Source: Druceiella hillmani
Taxonomy: Eukaryota > Arthropoda > Insecta > Lepidoptera > Hepialidae
Assembly: GCA_039881145.1 (NCBI GenBank)
Contig: JAYKKI010000132.1
Span: forward strand, 3,076,501 to 3,140,500
Direction of reading: 5' to 3'
Length of the DNA: 64,000 bases
Below the pieces are notes generated by a model. The model saw only the letters and a program-made list of their open reading frames with translations, had not been told where the DNA came from and did no database searches. Made by a program: the position numbers and the translations under genes. Below are positions 48,666-61,726 of the stretch, one piece after another (the stretch's first letter is position 1; the number at the start of each line of letters is the position of its first letter).

Positions 48666-51600
48666 AAACTCCATTCGGAGATTAGAGTCTGGAAAATTTT
48701 TAGTGGAAATTTTCAATAACATATCTAAAAGGACTTTACATACATATAGTAGACTTCTTCATTATAATCAAATAATCAGTTTCATTACATTTTAACTTCT
48801 TATCCTTCCTAAATACCGAAGGATTAAAACGAAATATTGACATTTTTATTAAAAAATTCAAAACAGGAAATATTGTGAGAGTAATTTAAAACGCGAGTTG
48901 TATATTTTCCATAGGTCAAAACTAAAACTATGCTTGAAAAAAATATACACATCAAGCAATAATTAACTTCTATTTTGAAAGTGTTTTTGGAAGCAGATAA
49001 ACTGAGATAACCCACCTTTAAATACGGAAGTACATTTCCTTTTTAATTAATAGTTATAGTGAAAAGCAGTAAAAAGCATTAGATAATAATGTTTTGTAAC
49101 ACATCTAATTAGATATTAGCGGTTACAATTTTCTCAAATGTAAAATTTGAATATCACATGGCAAAATTTGAAATGTTCGAACATTTTAAAATAATTTCAT
49201 AACACATTTTATAATATGATTACATACGTATTAAATAACATATATTTTAATATGTGACCTTACAGTGACATGCACCCTAATTCCAAACGTTGCTGTTAAC
49301 TTTTCTTAACATGAACAGAAATTCGATGCTACTTAAATTGAAAAGCTATTTTTGTGTATGACGTGATCTATTTATTATTTAATAATAAGGTAATATTTAT
49401 TTAAACTAATGAATTAGTAATTACTTATTTATTCAATTACTAAATTCAGGAACTAAATTAAGTATATTCCATATGTATTGCCACATGCGAGATTTATTCG
49501 CGTTAATAAAAAAATTAAATACTGATTATATAGTATATGTGTGTTAAAATACAGATTATGTAAAAAATATCCGCATGTAACAAATCCACTACCTCAAATC
49601 AAATTCTAATGAATAATTTTACTACTTTTAAAATTTTGTTTAAAACTTTCCTTCAAATAAAGCTTCAAATAACATATGAATCTTAAAAAAAATCAAGGAA
49701 AAAGTATTGTCACACAAATATTTGCTTATTGAACACGACGCGGTTATGCAGAATAATATTCTTTATTACTATATAAATTTCATGATTTCTGCGCGTTCTG
49801 AAAAAAGTGCGCAGCCATACGATGTACATGCGAGTCATTTCTCGAAAATTTCGTGTTACAATTTTTGGGGTTTCACTTATAATTACGGGAACGTATAAAT
49901 ATATTCAAAAATAATGTTATGTCGTTCAGTAATAAATAAAAGAAAACGTATAGTTTCAATTTAGGAATCAAAAAGAAAGAATGAAAAAACTGTCTGAAAA
50001 AACTGTCAAGGATGAGCAGAACTTGCAAATATTTAAGGGTACTTTATTACTAATTAAATTACTTACAGGTACCAAGTTTTGCACAACGTAAATATGTTGC
50101 TTATTTTATCTTTCACAGGCATAAAAAAAATCTTTTATAAAAGCGTGAAAATTCGTAGAGAATTATAAATTAATGTATTGTATTGTAGATTTCTAGCTTT
50201 ACTTGTACTGGGAAACCTCCCATTATGTGGACGTTCAAGATTATAGGTCTATCGGATTATTATGGGCTTTAATGATGAGTGAATATGAATAAAACATTCT
50301 TTCAAAGAACCATATTTTTTGTTGCGTGATTTTTTACAGAAATATAAGGCTATAGGCCTTATTAAATTATATTCATTGCCCTGATATCTCAAGTTGTTTT
50401 AGAGAAAAGGACTTTTACAAATAGACAGACGGGCAATCAAGTGACCTGAATTTCTTTTTCATAATCGATATTAAGGGAAATAATGCTCAAAAGAATATAG
50501 AAAAACTAGAAATTGTAGGAGATAAACTGTACATTAAATTTTCAAGAAGAAATCACTTTTTACAGAATGTAATATTTATCCCGGTAGGTTAGTTTATTTT
50601 TATTTCAAAAGCAAGAAAAAGTTTTCAGATCAAAAAATAAAGTTTTCATATAAAAAATAATGGTTTTCCATTTGAAAATAGAATTAAATTATATCTAAAC
50701 ACACATGTAACGTAAAAATATATTTAAATTTAATTTCATTCACTAATATTTAAATTTTGTCATCTGTAAACATACGTCGCGTTATCAAAATAACCTTGTT
50801 ATTTGCTTAAAACAAACCCTAATCTTACTGTACGAAGTTGCGCTTGGATATTAGGATGGCCCCTAAAAATTTGAGATACTCAATCTTCCAAAATCAATTT
50901 TCGAGAAGGTAAAGTGTGTAAAAAGTATTATTTCATGCATTTGTATTGTCATAAACAATATCGTAATTTTCATATGAATTCAGAAATCTCACGAGAATTC
51001 GCTAGATATATTTTAAACTTTAGTAGATACCACATAGTAAAGTGTGAATATTTTATATGAGTATTTCCATATATATACAAAATTGTTAGGCTCATTGTAC
51101 ACCAAAGCTACTAAATATTAGGTTTTACACGTTCTATCGCTTAAGTTTAAAAATAGGGTTCTAGGCAAGTCAACAAGTTTCTCAAGACACACTCCGTCAG
51201 TTAAACACAGTGATGCTTTGGCTCATTAATATAGTAAATATTTGGGTTATACATTTCGCTTTTTATTTTAATATTATTAAGTATATTCTGTTAATAATTT
51301 ATTTATTAATAGAAAGAGTTTTACAATATTCACGCTCTTACGCCGTATGTCGAGAAAAACTTAATGAATGTCATAAAAAAGCAGGAGAGTTTTAATTTTT
51401 TTGCTTATAAAATATATCCTTATGTTGTATACGAAATCAAAATTTGTTAACAAACAATTCTTAAAAAATACTTAGAAAATGAATCACTCGATTTTCTGCA
51501 AAAAAACCCTTTTACTTTAAGCATACCGAGATTTCACCAAATCATCGCCATGATGTTAAATATCGGTGAAGGTAATTAAGAGCTCTCCCGTCATTAGGCA

Positions 51601-54600
51601 CGTTTTATTCTTCAAGAATTATACTTTGCATTATACTTTGCGTTTAACAGAAACTCTGAGCCTATCACTCTGACCATATGATGTGCATCGTATTGTTGCA
51701 TTCGGTCACAATTGTCAAAGTAACAGGTAAGAGGTGAATAATATTGATATATCTCAAACGTATTTTAAAAATGATTGATCATGACATGATTATGAAAATT
51801 AATTACCTGTTTAGAAAAAGGATAGTTCATCGAGATTAACATGTTTAATTAACCTTCAGCTTTCGAATTCCATTGTTCAGTTGTGACGAACTGACCACCA
51901 TAATGAACATTACCACCTTAATTATATTTGTGTCAAAATGGTCATGTAATATGATGCTCAAAACACCGGCGACAAATAATGTTTGATCTTTTATCGACTA
52001 GTCTTAAAATTAACGTTAAGTTTATTTGGACTGTTGAAATAATTGGTTTTATGAATGTGACAATCTATTTATTAGGGTTTTGGCTACTAAATTAATTTTT
52101 CAGAATACATATAAGTACTAGAAAAATAAAATTTAGGAAAACTTACCATAATCGTCTATATTGTTTTTAAACCAGGCACGTTTTTCCCTTACGTAATAGC
52201 TCCTGAATATAAGGTATTCACAAAGTAATTAATATCATCCACCGTACATAGTTCACGAAGGCCTAATGAATAATTAAATTCCAATCTACCTGGTAATATA
52301 ATATGTCTCAAGACAAAACTTAATTAAAAACACGATTGACTTAGAAATTGTTTAATCCTGAAGCAAATTATGTAATGCTTGTCACAAATAGTACTTTACA
52401 TTTTTGATACTTATTCTTTACACAGGTGGTGTATTTCTTTTCTTAAACGGAAAAAAAACTTATAGTCATATTCATTATTATTACAAGTAACTACGAATTT
52501 TTTAATTAAAAAAATAACTATGACGTATTTACTTAGACAATAGAAACAATTATAATTTTTTACTCAAATATTTGATTAAGGAAAGAATTATGACACGCAT
52601 TTAAAATGATCATAAATTGTTAACTTTAGTTATAATAAATATAGCTAAATATTAAAATTTTTCATATTTATCTATTATTTTGAAATATTACCCAGAATAT
52701 TGAACACGGTCTTTACGAACGTCTTTAAGTATACGTGCCATAGTTGAAGTAAAATTTTAAGATTTTTCAAGTGTGTTTAATATAAAATATACTTGTTTTT
52801 ATTAAACTTAGAGAATATCTAATATGTTTAAATTTAAAAAAATTGCCAGACAGATAGTATTTTCTTTATTTCCATTTATAAAAGTTGAAAATTTGTTACT
52901 GGAATACTTGACCACATTTTTAAAAAAGTACAGGTAAGTTACTACCATCTATGGTTACTGTCAAATATTTCGGTCGGCACTAAGATAAGTACGATTTCTC
53001 AGGCCTGCAAATTTTTTTTTTGACTTTATACCTGAAATACGACATTGAATTCTTATTAAAATGATTTAAGTTTTTTTGTGCAGTGGAAAAGGTGTGGCGT
53101 AGCCCGAATTTATTTCACATAGCTATAATTCTTAAATTTTTAACTCTTTGCAAGATATCGTTCATTCAAAAATTAACCTGTGCTTATATAGAAATAATTA
53201 ACTCATAAATTCAGTGATTATTCAAGAAATTGTTATTTTTATCAGGCTCCAAGCGAATTTAAACTTATGTGTAACTAAGTCTGTAAACAAGTAATTTGAT
53301 TTTCTTTCAGTTCGAATTGTTGCATCGATTAGAAACTTTACAAAGTTATATAATTCTGATGATAGTCCAATAATATGCAAATAAATCTATTGAGCTGATA
53401 TAGTGCTCAAAGAGGCAGGTGGTCACATGAACTTATCAATTGTTAACCCTAGACTCACCGAGTTTGGAACTGTTAATCTTGTCGCAATCAGTCCTATGGT
53501 TATATATTGTAACAGGGAGGTCTTTATGATAAAGATTAAAGATAATGGTAATTCTCAATTACATTAGACCCACTGGGTTTAAGTTCATTTCATTTACCTC
53601 ATTTTGTCTTTGATTACAACAGTGTCTTGCAGTTTTTCATTTTAGTAATAAATTTTGTTTTAACTGCTTGATCTTAATTTAATACACGTTTAAAACGAGC
53701 AAAATGTATTTTTAATAAACCGTCTTTGCTATTATCTACCGCAAATAACCGATTTTTTTTTGTAATATTAGTTTTTTCCATACATTTTTTAAAATTAAAT
53801 TAAATTAAAAATGATGAAAATAAAATACGAAATATCAAAATGTTGGTAGAAGAAATGAGTAATAACCAGTTAAGTATTGATTAGATTTTCAAAAGTTATG
53901 ATCAATTTATTTTACATTCATATTACTTAATTTTTTAAATTGAAATTACATATCTTGGTCAAAATTGGAATTAAATCTATATTATGACGCTACAGTATAT
54001 TTAAATCTATTTACTTGCAGTTATTGAAAATAATTTGAAATATATATTAGAATATGGAATGAATTCTTAACAATAAGATTTTGTCATAGATTCCTAAGAT
54101 TTTTATACGAAATACGACAAGCGTGATTCGCTGCTCTGAATTTTGCTATGCAACATTGATAGAAAACAGAAAGTTTGTTGGAGAATTTACAAACCCGTAA
54201 TTAATTTTCCTCTAAAATTAATCACGTGCTCATCTTTGTTAGAGTCGAATTTCTTGTATTGTGTGGGATATGGACTAAAAAACAACCTTGTAAGAATTGC
54301 AAAATTATTTCAGTCTTACGTAAAAAAGTTCTAAAATATTATTAAAATTTTCCGCAAAATTTTCTCAAAAATCATTTGGCGTTTTTTATACTTGAGTTTA
54401 CTATTATTTTCACCCGCATATATTTTCAATAACCGTATGGAAACTATTGAGAAGACAACTATATTTTATTTTGCTTCATTTCTATTTTATTTCATACATC
54501 ACTTTGTATATAATTGAAAGAGCTGATAGAAATTTTGGAAGCATTAATTTTGCAGAATTTCATGTAAGATAATTTTATAAAATGTATTCAAAATGTCCAC

Positions 54601-57123
54601 AAAAATATGTTCCTTGCTACTAAAAGTAAAAAGAAGTTTGTGAAAAAGAGTACCATTTTAAGTTGAGTAAAAAGTTGATCTAAATTTTTGAAACTTGAAA
54701 ACATTTGCCATATTTATGCGAATTTAAAAAACATACTATTTAATTTATTTACGGATTGAAAAATAGGTATATATTATATTTGCAATAAATTTTGTAAAAA
54801 CTCTATATATTATTTAACTTAAACTAACCAAACCATCGTCAGCAAGTTCTGCTCGTACTTGACAGATTTTTTGACTACGTAAAGTGTTTTTAAAATTACA
54901 ATTTACTTAGAAACAAAGTCGATCCACAAATTTAGTCAATAAATTCTTTTCTCTTTCCATTATGTTCTTTAGCAATTTATTCATACGGGAAAATTTATGG
55001 CAAAGTAAATTTGCCTGAATAAATAAATACTTTTCCTAAAATAAATTTTCAACAGCGTCATTAAAGGATTTAACAGGAAAGGGATAATTAATTTAAGGCA
55101 TATTGTATTATCCAAAAATTTATTGGACAGAAAAGGTTGTTTAAATTATATTTAATCCATATGTAATTGTAACTGCCGAATAAATCTTCATTACTCCTTT
55201 GATATAATTGTAACATGCAGGTTCAGAAGTGTTTGCTTTTTCACAAAAAATTATGAGTTATTATTATACACGCGCCAAGGTATAATATAACGTTAGTTTT
55301 AAATCAACTACACGTACATTGTAAGATTAAAATTCGATGATAAAATAAATCGTTCTTCGAGAAACTAAACATAATTTCTATGAACACTGTTACATTATAT
55401 TCACTTTTTAATAGTGTCGGAATATATTGCAATTTTTTTTATTTATTTTTCCTAACGGATTAAATAAAATATATTCTCAAAATTTTAGTTTTTCAATTGA
55501 TAATACGCATCATAAGGGAAAAGCACAGATTTCTTCGTTCAAAGATTATGTATTCCGTTAACACCCATTTCCTAGAACTTAATACCGCAGACTTAACGTT
55601 TATAAATGATATGTAGGCAATAACCAATAACAGATTGAAATTCCGAAAAGAGTATATAGTCATAAAGTTTTTAATAATTTTTTTTTAATAAATGTACTTA
55701 ATAAAATTTTAAGTATTTTTGACTGATAAATATTAGTTACTCTCGACGCTGAAAAATAAAAGATTAGTCTGTGGTAGAGTGTAAATTTCAAAATGTGTAA
55801 TATTTGCCAATATTTAGTATTTACCGCTTAAAAAAACAGTTTGATGTGATATTATTGAGTTTAGAAGGGCGTAAACCTCAAAAGACATTTCATTGGATGC
55901 AGAAAACTATAGTAATGAAAATTTTTCTGATGTATCCTTTTCTTACCTTTAAACTAAGAAGCTTGTAAAATATTATTTCACGTAAATATAATATTCAAAG
56001 AAATTGAGATTCTGTGCCCCCAAAAAATTAAAGAAATATCTCATACCACCCAAAAATAGCTGCTATGCAAGGAAAAAAAAATAAAAAACATTTGTAAAAA
56101 ACTTTCCTAAAGTAACAAACACAACCATCCATGGTATCATTGATCTTATTTACGACAAATACATTACAATAATGTTGTAACTGAATCGCTTTCACTCAGA
56201 ATTGTTTTTTAATTTGATACTTTTCGGTTAGAACCTTGTTTCGAAATATTTTTTGAAGCAATATTTTGTATTTTGAATAAACTTGTTAAAACATGGATAA
56301 AGTTAAAAACCTATTTCATTATTAAGATAGACGCATATTACAAAGTATTTTCTGTAAATGTAAGTTCTACGACCTAAGGAATTTTTTGATCAAAATAGTG
56401 GAAAGCTGATTCTCCCACACACGGCCTTATATGCTATACTCCTCATAACATCTTTCCCATTTGTTGTACATAAAAATAAATTAAATATTTGTTAACTGCT
56501 TTTGTAATGACCCACAAAAAAACTGATTTATTTACTTAGACAGCTGCAGGAACCAACTTATGAGATATGAAAACACCTCTTCCTGATTTTACAGTTAAAC
56601 CGGTTTAGTAGATTAAAAAAACAAATTGTAGACACGTAGCTCCATAAGTAAAATTTTAGCTTTATTTCTGAATTCACCTAAGAATCGGTAATAATTTAAG
56701 GAAAATGGGTACACGATGAATTTACATAACACAATATTTACATACCTTATCTTAAATTCAGTCAGTAGAAATGTGAAAGTTTGGTTTAAATACAAAAGGA
56801 TTACTCTATTAAGTATAAAATTCAATCATAACTTCAACTTACCAAGTTTAGGTAAACTATTTATTAAAGAATATCTACAGAAAATGACTCCGCTTTGAAC
56901 AACTTAAAAATGGGTCAGGTGCAAAATGTTTTCAGCGGTTTCAACTTACATCTTAAAATCATAATGTTGTGGGAAATTAATTATAAATGTTTCAATCGAA
57001 ACATTTGCAAAAAATAAACATAGGGATTTTCTTTTAACTTATATTTCACGTAGAATGAATGCTGAAGGCATAGTGTGCTATATTTTTGAATGATATATCA
57101 AATCCAAACTTCTTTTTTCCTGG
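48666..57123. other. Long AT-rich non-coding stretch
   Basis: About 8.4 kb with no supported gene, RNA or element apart from a faint acagacgggcaatcaag retroposon-like string near 50423. It could be intergenic or intronic. No exon-like frame with splice context stood out by eye. Confidence 0.5.
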
Positions 57124-57370
57124 CTATGGTCCCATATTATTTTTGGGGTCAGCCCTGTTCGTACGTTTCCGCCACAACAGTTTATCGTGTGTTGTCATTG
57201 AATTTAAGTTCGTAATTTCAAGATCTTCATATATAATGCTCTTCAAATAGAAGCGGGTCGACCTCCGCCTTTCTTTTCTTCTTCTCTTTTTAACACTGCT
57301 TTGGTCATACGGTCTTCCTTGCTCCTCATAACGCGCCCGTACCAACGCAAGCGATTTTTTCTTAGCTCTG
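57124..57370 (-). pseudogene. LINE protein C-terminal tail
   Basis: The minus strand reads ELRKNRLRWYGRVMRSKEDR, MTKAVLKR, then after a frameshift RRRKERRRSTRFYLKSIIYE, then HDKLLWRKRTNRADPKN. The RLRW.GRVMR, basic GRP-like and LW+...ADP signatures belong to the tail of the same general type of LINE protein as at 28150-28550, but from a different subfamily. No polymerase part is present. The 73-codon downstream frame is open but lacks its upstream part. Confidence 0.75.
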
Positions 57371-59720
57371 TCAAATCAAAACTGGTTTAATATAACAATG
57401 CAAAGAGAAATAGGTAATAATAAAATTGAGACAAAATTTAAAATTGGCAGGAAAATATTGTTTTTTTGTTTTTATAAAATTCATTAAAAAGTTAGTACAC
57501 AACTTTTTGTTTGACCTGTTTAAATAACATATTCATAATTAGTAATTGGCACATGCTTGTCTACCGGTATCTAATGCAATATATTTTAGAAATATTAAAG
57601 TTCAAGTCCTATAAAGGATAATTTTGCTTCATTTGACACATTATTCTAGACCATATAAATCAACATATTTCTTATTTGAGAAATATTTAGAGAACGTACA
57701 AACTGAAATTTTATAAAACATGAGCTTATCATTATGAACCACTCATTCAATTTTGCCAAATCGAATTCCAACCGCCATGAATGGTCCCGTAGCATTAAAG
57801 CAAAATTAAACTTATAAATATATATTTGTCTAAGAACTGTGAAAAATGAAGTTATTGTTGCGGTCGATAACGAAAATATCCGTTGTCTCATAAATTATGA
57901 AATATATGGCATTCAAACTAATTTCCTTTGAAATTTTATTTAAGTTCTGCTAACCCAATTTTTTTCAGAATTTTTCATATATTCTTTACAATGTTAGAAT
58001 GGCGGGATCCACTTTTTAAGACTTGAGAAACGCATATCTCACCGACTATTGATTTAAATGAAGTTATTTCAAAACCTCTGTATTATTTTTAAGATCTGCC
58101 TAACGACACCCCACACGGTCGCGTGCACCATTTCTTTTTCAAGCCTCAGTTACATGTATCGAGTGCCATCCCTAATATAATGATTCATAGAAGACACCTG
58201 TCGTTGAAGTTTCATGTAGTACTTATAGTCTCCGAGTCAAATAGCTATGTTGTACGAATATTCAGACGAACAGATGAACAGGACGAAATTATAAAGGTTC
58301 TTTTTTCACCATTCGACTACGGAACCCAAAAATTATGAGCTTTACGCATTTTGTTAACAAATTTTTGAAAAGTTAATTACGTAGGTCTGTAAAGGATAAA
58401 AATCTTTGCAAAGTCATTAAAATTCATCATCACAAAAGGTTATATAAAAATAGAGTAGTCATAGGCTAAAAAATTCACAATTCTGGTATAATTATAATAA
58501 AATTTAGAGGTGGTTCAATTTTGCAAATATTTTGTGAAGTAAAGGAAAACATTTGATTAAGCAGACGGAAAAATAACATTTTTTTTCAAAAATACTTTAC
58601 GCGAGTCGACCTAATTTAAAATTCAAGAAATAACTTTAGTTTCATATCGATTATCTATAGTAATAAGGCAAAGTTCTTTCAAACCAGGACTGTCTGCATG
58701 CTGCATAATTCACGTTGCACTAAAAATGAAATGGGTTAAACAACTACCCAAAAACAAACTAATACGGAAATGGAACTCATTGAATATAAATTACGTATAC
58801 ATTAAGCATAGATGGGGTAACTATCCTATTTCAACTGAGATAAATTAATTTTTTTAACGTAATTAATATGTCACAATTTCCATGACAGAACTAGTCAAAG
58901 CCAAGTAAAATTTTATTATGAAATTTTTGAACTTAAAAAAAATATCAGTTCTGATGACCAAATCTAGAAATTAAATGAAAATTTTAATTTCATTTATCAT
59001 AAAAAAATGCAATAATGCTATGTTACAAACAACAATAAAACGTGTATTTAATAAAAACATAAAAAACTTGTTGCAGAGTCATTTATTATGCTGACGAAAG
59101 CAGAATATTACTCCATTAAAATCAAGAAATTATTCTTAAGTAATACGAACAGAAAGATCGTTATAAGGAACCATTTGATAAATTACATGTCACATTAGAG
59201 GTAAATAAATGAAGCAACTTGTATCCTATATGGCATTGAAAATGACCATCGCTCATAGTAGGAGGAAATTCTTGAAGGGACCTTGTCCTGATTTCTATGT
59301 CGTCGGTGTCAGGTTTTGTTTTATTAGCAATAAATGGTGTAAAACAATGGCGTCATGCCAAAATATAGTAAAATGAGAAGGTGTCCACTATATTTAATTG
59401 GGGCATATATCATAAACTGTATCTCACGAGAAGCGAGGACACTGAACGAATATTTAATATTTATGTAATTTTACCATGGGTTAGTAAAATGTGATAAATT
59501 TGTAGAACAAAATTTGTAATTTTTTATTATAAAATATAAACTATAAATGGAAATTGTAGTAGGTTAATAAAAATGTTATTTATAGTTTAAATACATCGTT
59601 GTCTACATGCGTCAATAATTAATTTTTTTAAAACTGATTATAACCATAAATATATAATTTTCCGTCTTCCGTATTTGCCACCTTTTATACATTTTATATT
59701 TTCCTCTTTGAGTATTTTTC

Positions 59721-59722
<2 letters not shown>
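57371..59722. other. AT-rich non-coding stretch
   Basis: No gene supported apart from the retroposon-like segment at 58200-58338. Confidence 0.5.
58200..58338 (+). other. Possible retroposon 3' end
   Basis: Words such as CAGACGAACAGATGAACAGG, then AAGGTTCTTTTTTCACCATT and CTACGGAACCCAAAAATTAT resemble a family of insect retroposon 3' ends that include '...ggttccgttttt...ctacggaaccctaaaa'. The small open frame across it is not coding. The identification rests on word pattern only. Confidence 0.4.

Positions 59723-59773
<51 letters not shown>
59723..59773. repeat. (TA)n microsatellite
   Basis: About 50 bp of TA repeats. Confidence 0.97.
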
Positions 59774-61336
59774 AGGTAGTGTCTGATTATTATCACTAAA
59801 TCTGCAACAACGTAAAAATATTGAACAACTATTAATTAAATATTTCCGTAAACTGACCGATGAAAAAAATCCGAAAATCAAAACAAATATGTACTGCCTT
59901 TTTACTATTTTTGAGAAAGGTCAAATAATTTCTTGTTTACTTTATTTTTGCATTTTGGCGTTTTGAATGTATCTATCATTAGGCATCGGCAATCCAAAGC
60001 TAGTCAGTGAGATACGTGAGCATACATATATTTCAATAAAATGCCCAATCTTCAATTTAAATATTTTTTCGCTATCAGAGAAATTTATTTACCAAATTAA
60101 GTTGCGTATGTATCGATGCTTCTATTGATAAATTGTGCTTTAAATACCTTATCATGTTCGGCAGAAGAATCTGATTATTGGGATAAGAATTAATTTTGAA
60201 TTATTTTATTTTATAATTATTTTAATATATGGGATGGTAATTGCCACCTCACCCATTACTTTGATAATAAGAGATAGATTGAAGGGCGATGAAAAAAAGG
60301 CCGGGTCATATAAATCATTAATAAATTATCGAAGATTTCGCATTAAGAAAATGAAAGAAATTTAAAATTTAAAAATCTAGCTGTGTGTCAAATCCAAGCT
60401 TTACGGGAATTATATTTGATCAGAAGTTCTAAAAGTAAACAAACAATATAGCAATTTGACTTTTAGATTTTCCTTCATGATTGAAGAAGTCAATCAAATG
60501 GCTGAAATTTACCATTTTTCAATGTCCATAGTAAGGGTAGTATAATAAAATATTATATGATTTATATTTCCCTTTCTTTTGAAAACTTTTTTTTATAGCA
60601 ATATATAATTTACAGGCATGCAATGTTTTAAACTTGTAGCCAAATACAAAGTTCTTAGTCATATTTTATTATTTGTGAAGCTTTACGTAATGCATAGCAA
60701 TGTAGATACATAGAGAGAAAAAAATACTCCATACAAATACAATACAAAAGGCCCATAGAGGATTTTCACGAACCACACTGAAATTCTATGCACACTTACC
60801 ACTCTGCATATTGGTTTGAATTGTTGAATATTGGTTTGAGGTGTGTTTAGAAAAAATAGTGACAACATCTTTATAAATTGATTTGAAAACGTTTTAAAAT
60901 CTATTTCAAAACATAACTTACAAACACGCGAAATGTTTGAAACTTAGATAGTCATATAAAAATTTCACTATTCCTGATACACAATATGATTGTCGGTTTA
61001 TTTATTATGGCAAATCAACTTTACAAGTTATGAAAACTTTTCACAAATTCGAATATAGTTGGTAAAGTGTTTGATCAAACTACTACTCTTCATGTATATA
61101 ACGTGGAAAAATTATAAGAATTTAGTTATTTATTTCTTATCAGAGCATTACCACTTTCTTTTTGGATTTGTGTCGACATTTATTTCGTATCCTTTTGTAA
61201 TTCCTAAAATAGTTAAAACTGGTGAAACAATGTAATTAATAAATATAACTATTCTATATAGGAGAGCTAGTAAGTAAAAAAGGAAAAAAATAAGCTGTTG
61301 AATTTTAAGAGGATATTTATCTAGAGGAAAGAATAG
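59774..61336. other. AT-rich non-coding stretch
   Basis: Nothing recognised. Confidence 0.5.
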
Positions 61337-61726
61337 ATTTTGGAAAAATTTGCAAACTTGTTTAGTACCAATTTATGTTTCCCTATTTTAAAGTTTTACA
61401 TCCATGTTCTAAATAATGTTCGAATAAATTTAATACTCGTTTATATGAACTATGGATTAAAAAAGTATAATGAAATCATAAAAAATTTAGTTATCGTTCC
61501 TAAATTCAAACAACCGCACAAAAATATAAATGTACTTCTTGGGTATCTGAGATGTGTTTATCCCGGATTTTACACTGTGTTAATAAGACGTAAATTAGAA
61601 CAAGTGCAAAATTACGAGTTACCGTTAGAGTCGAATATACTTAACAAGAAAAAAAAAATTAGAAATTTGAATTCTAAATTTGATATTAATATATGTTTAG
61701 TATTTCACACATACGTAAGATGGTAA
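61337..61726 (+). other. Unassigned 130-codon open frame, possible exon
   Basis: Stop-to-stop open frame bounded by TAG (61334) and TAA (61724). It lacks an early ATG, so as a coding unit it would have to be an internal exon. A good splice-donor match, tgGTAAGTg, begins at 61723 and overlaps the terminal stop. A weak acceptor (cttgtttag) ends near 61366. The translation is Lys, Asn, Leu and Ile rich, as AT-rich DNA would give, with pieces such as LLGYLRCVYPGFYTVLIRRK. I recognise no family. It is unusually long for this composition but may still be chance. Confidence 0.25.
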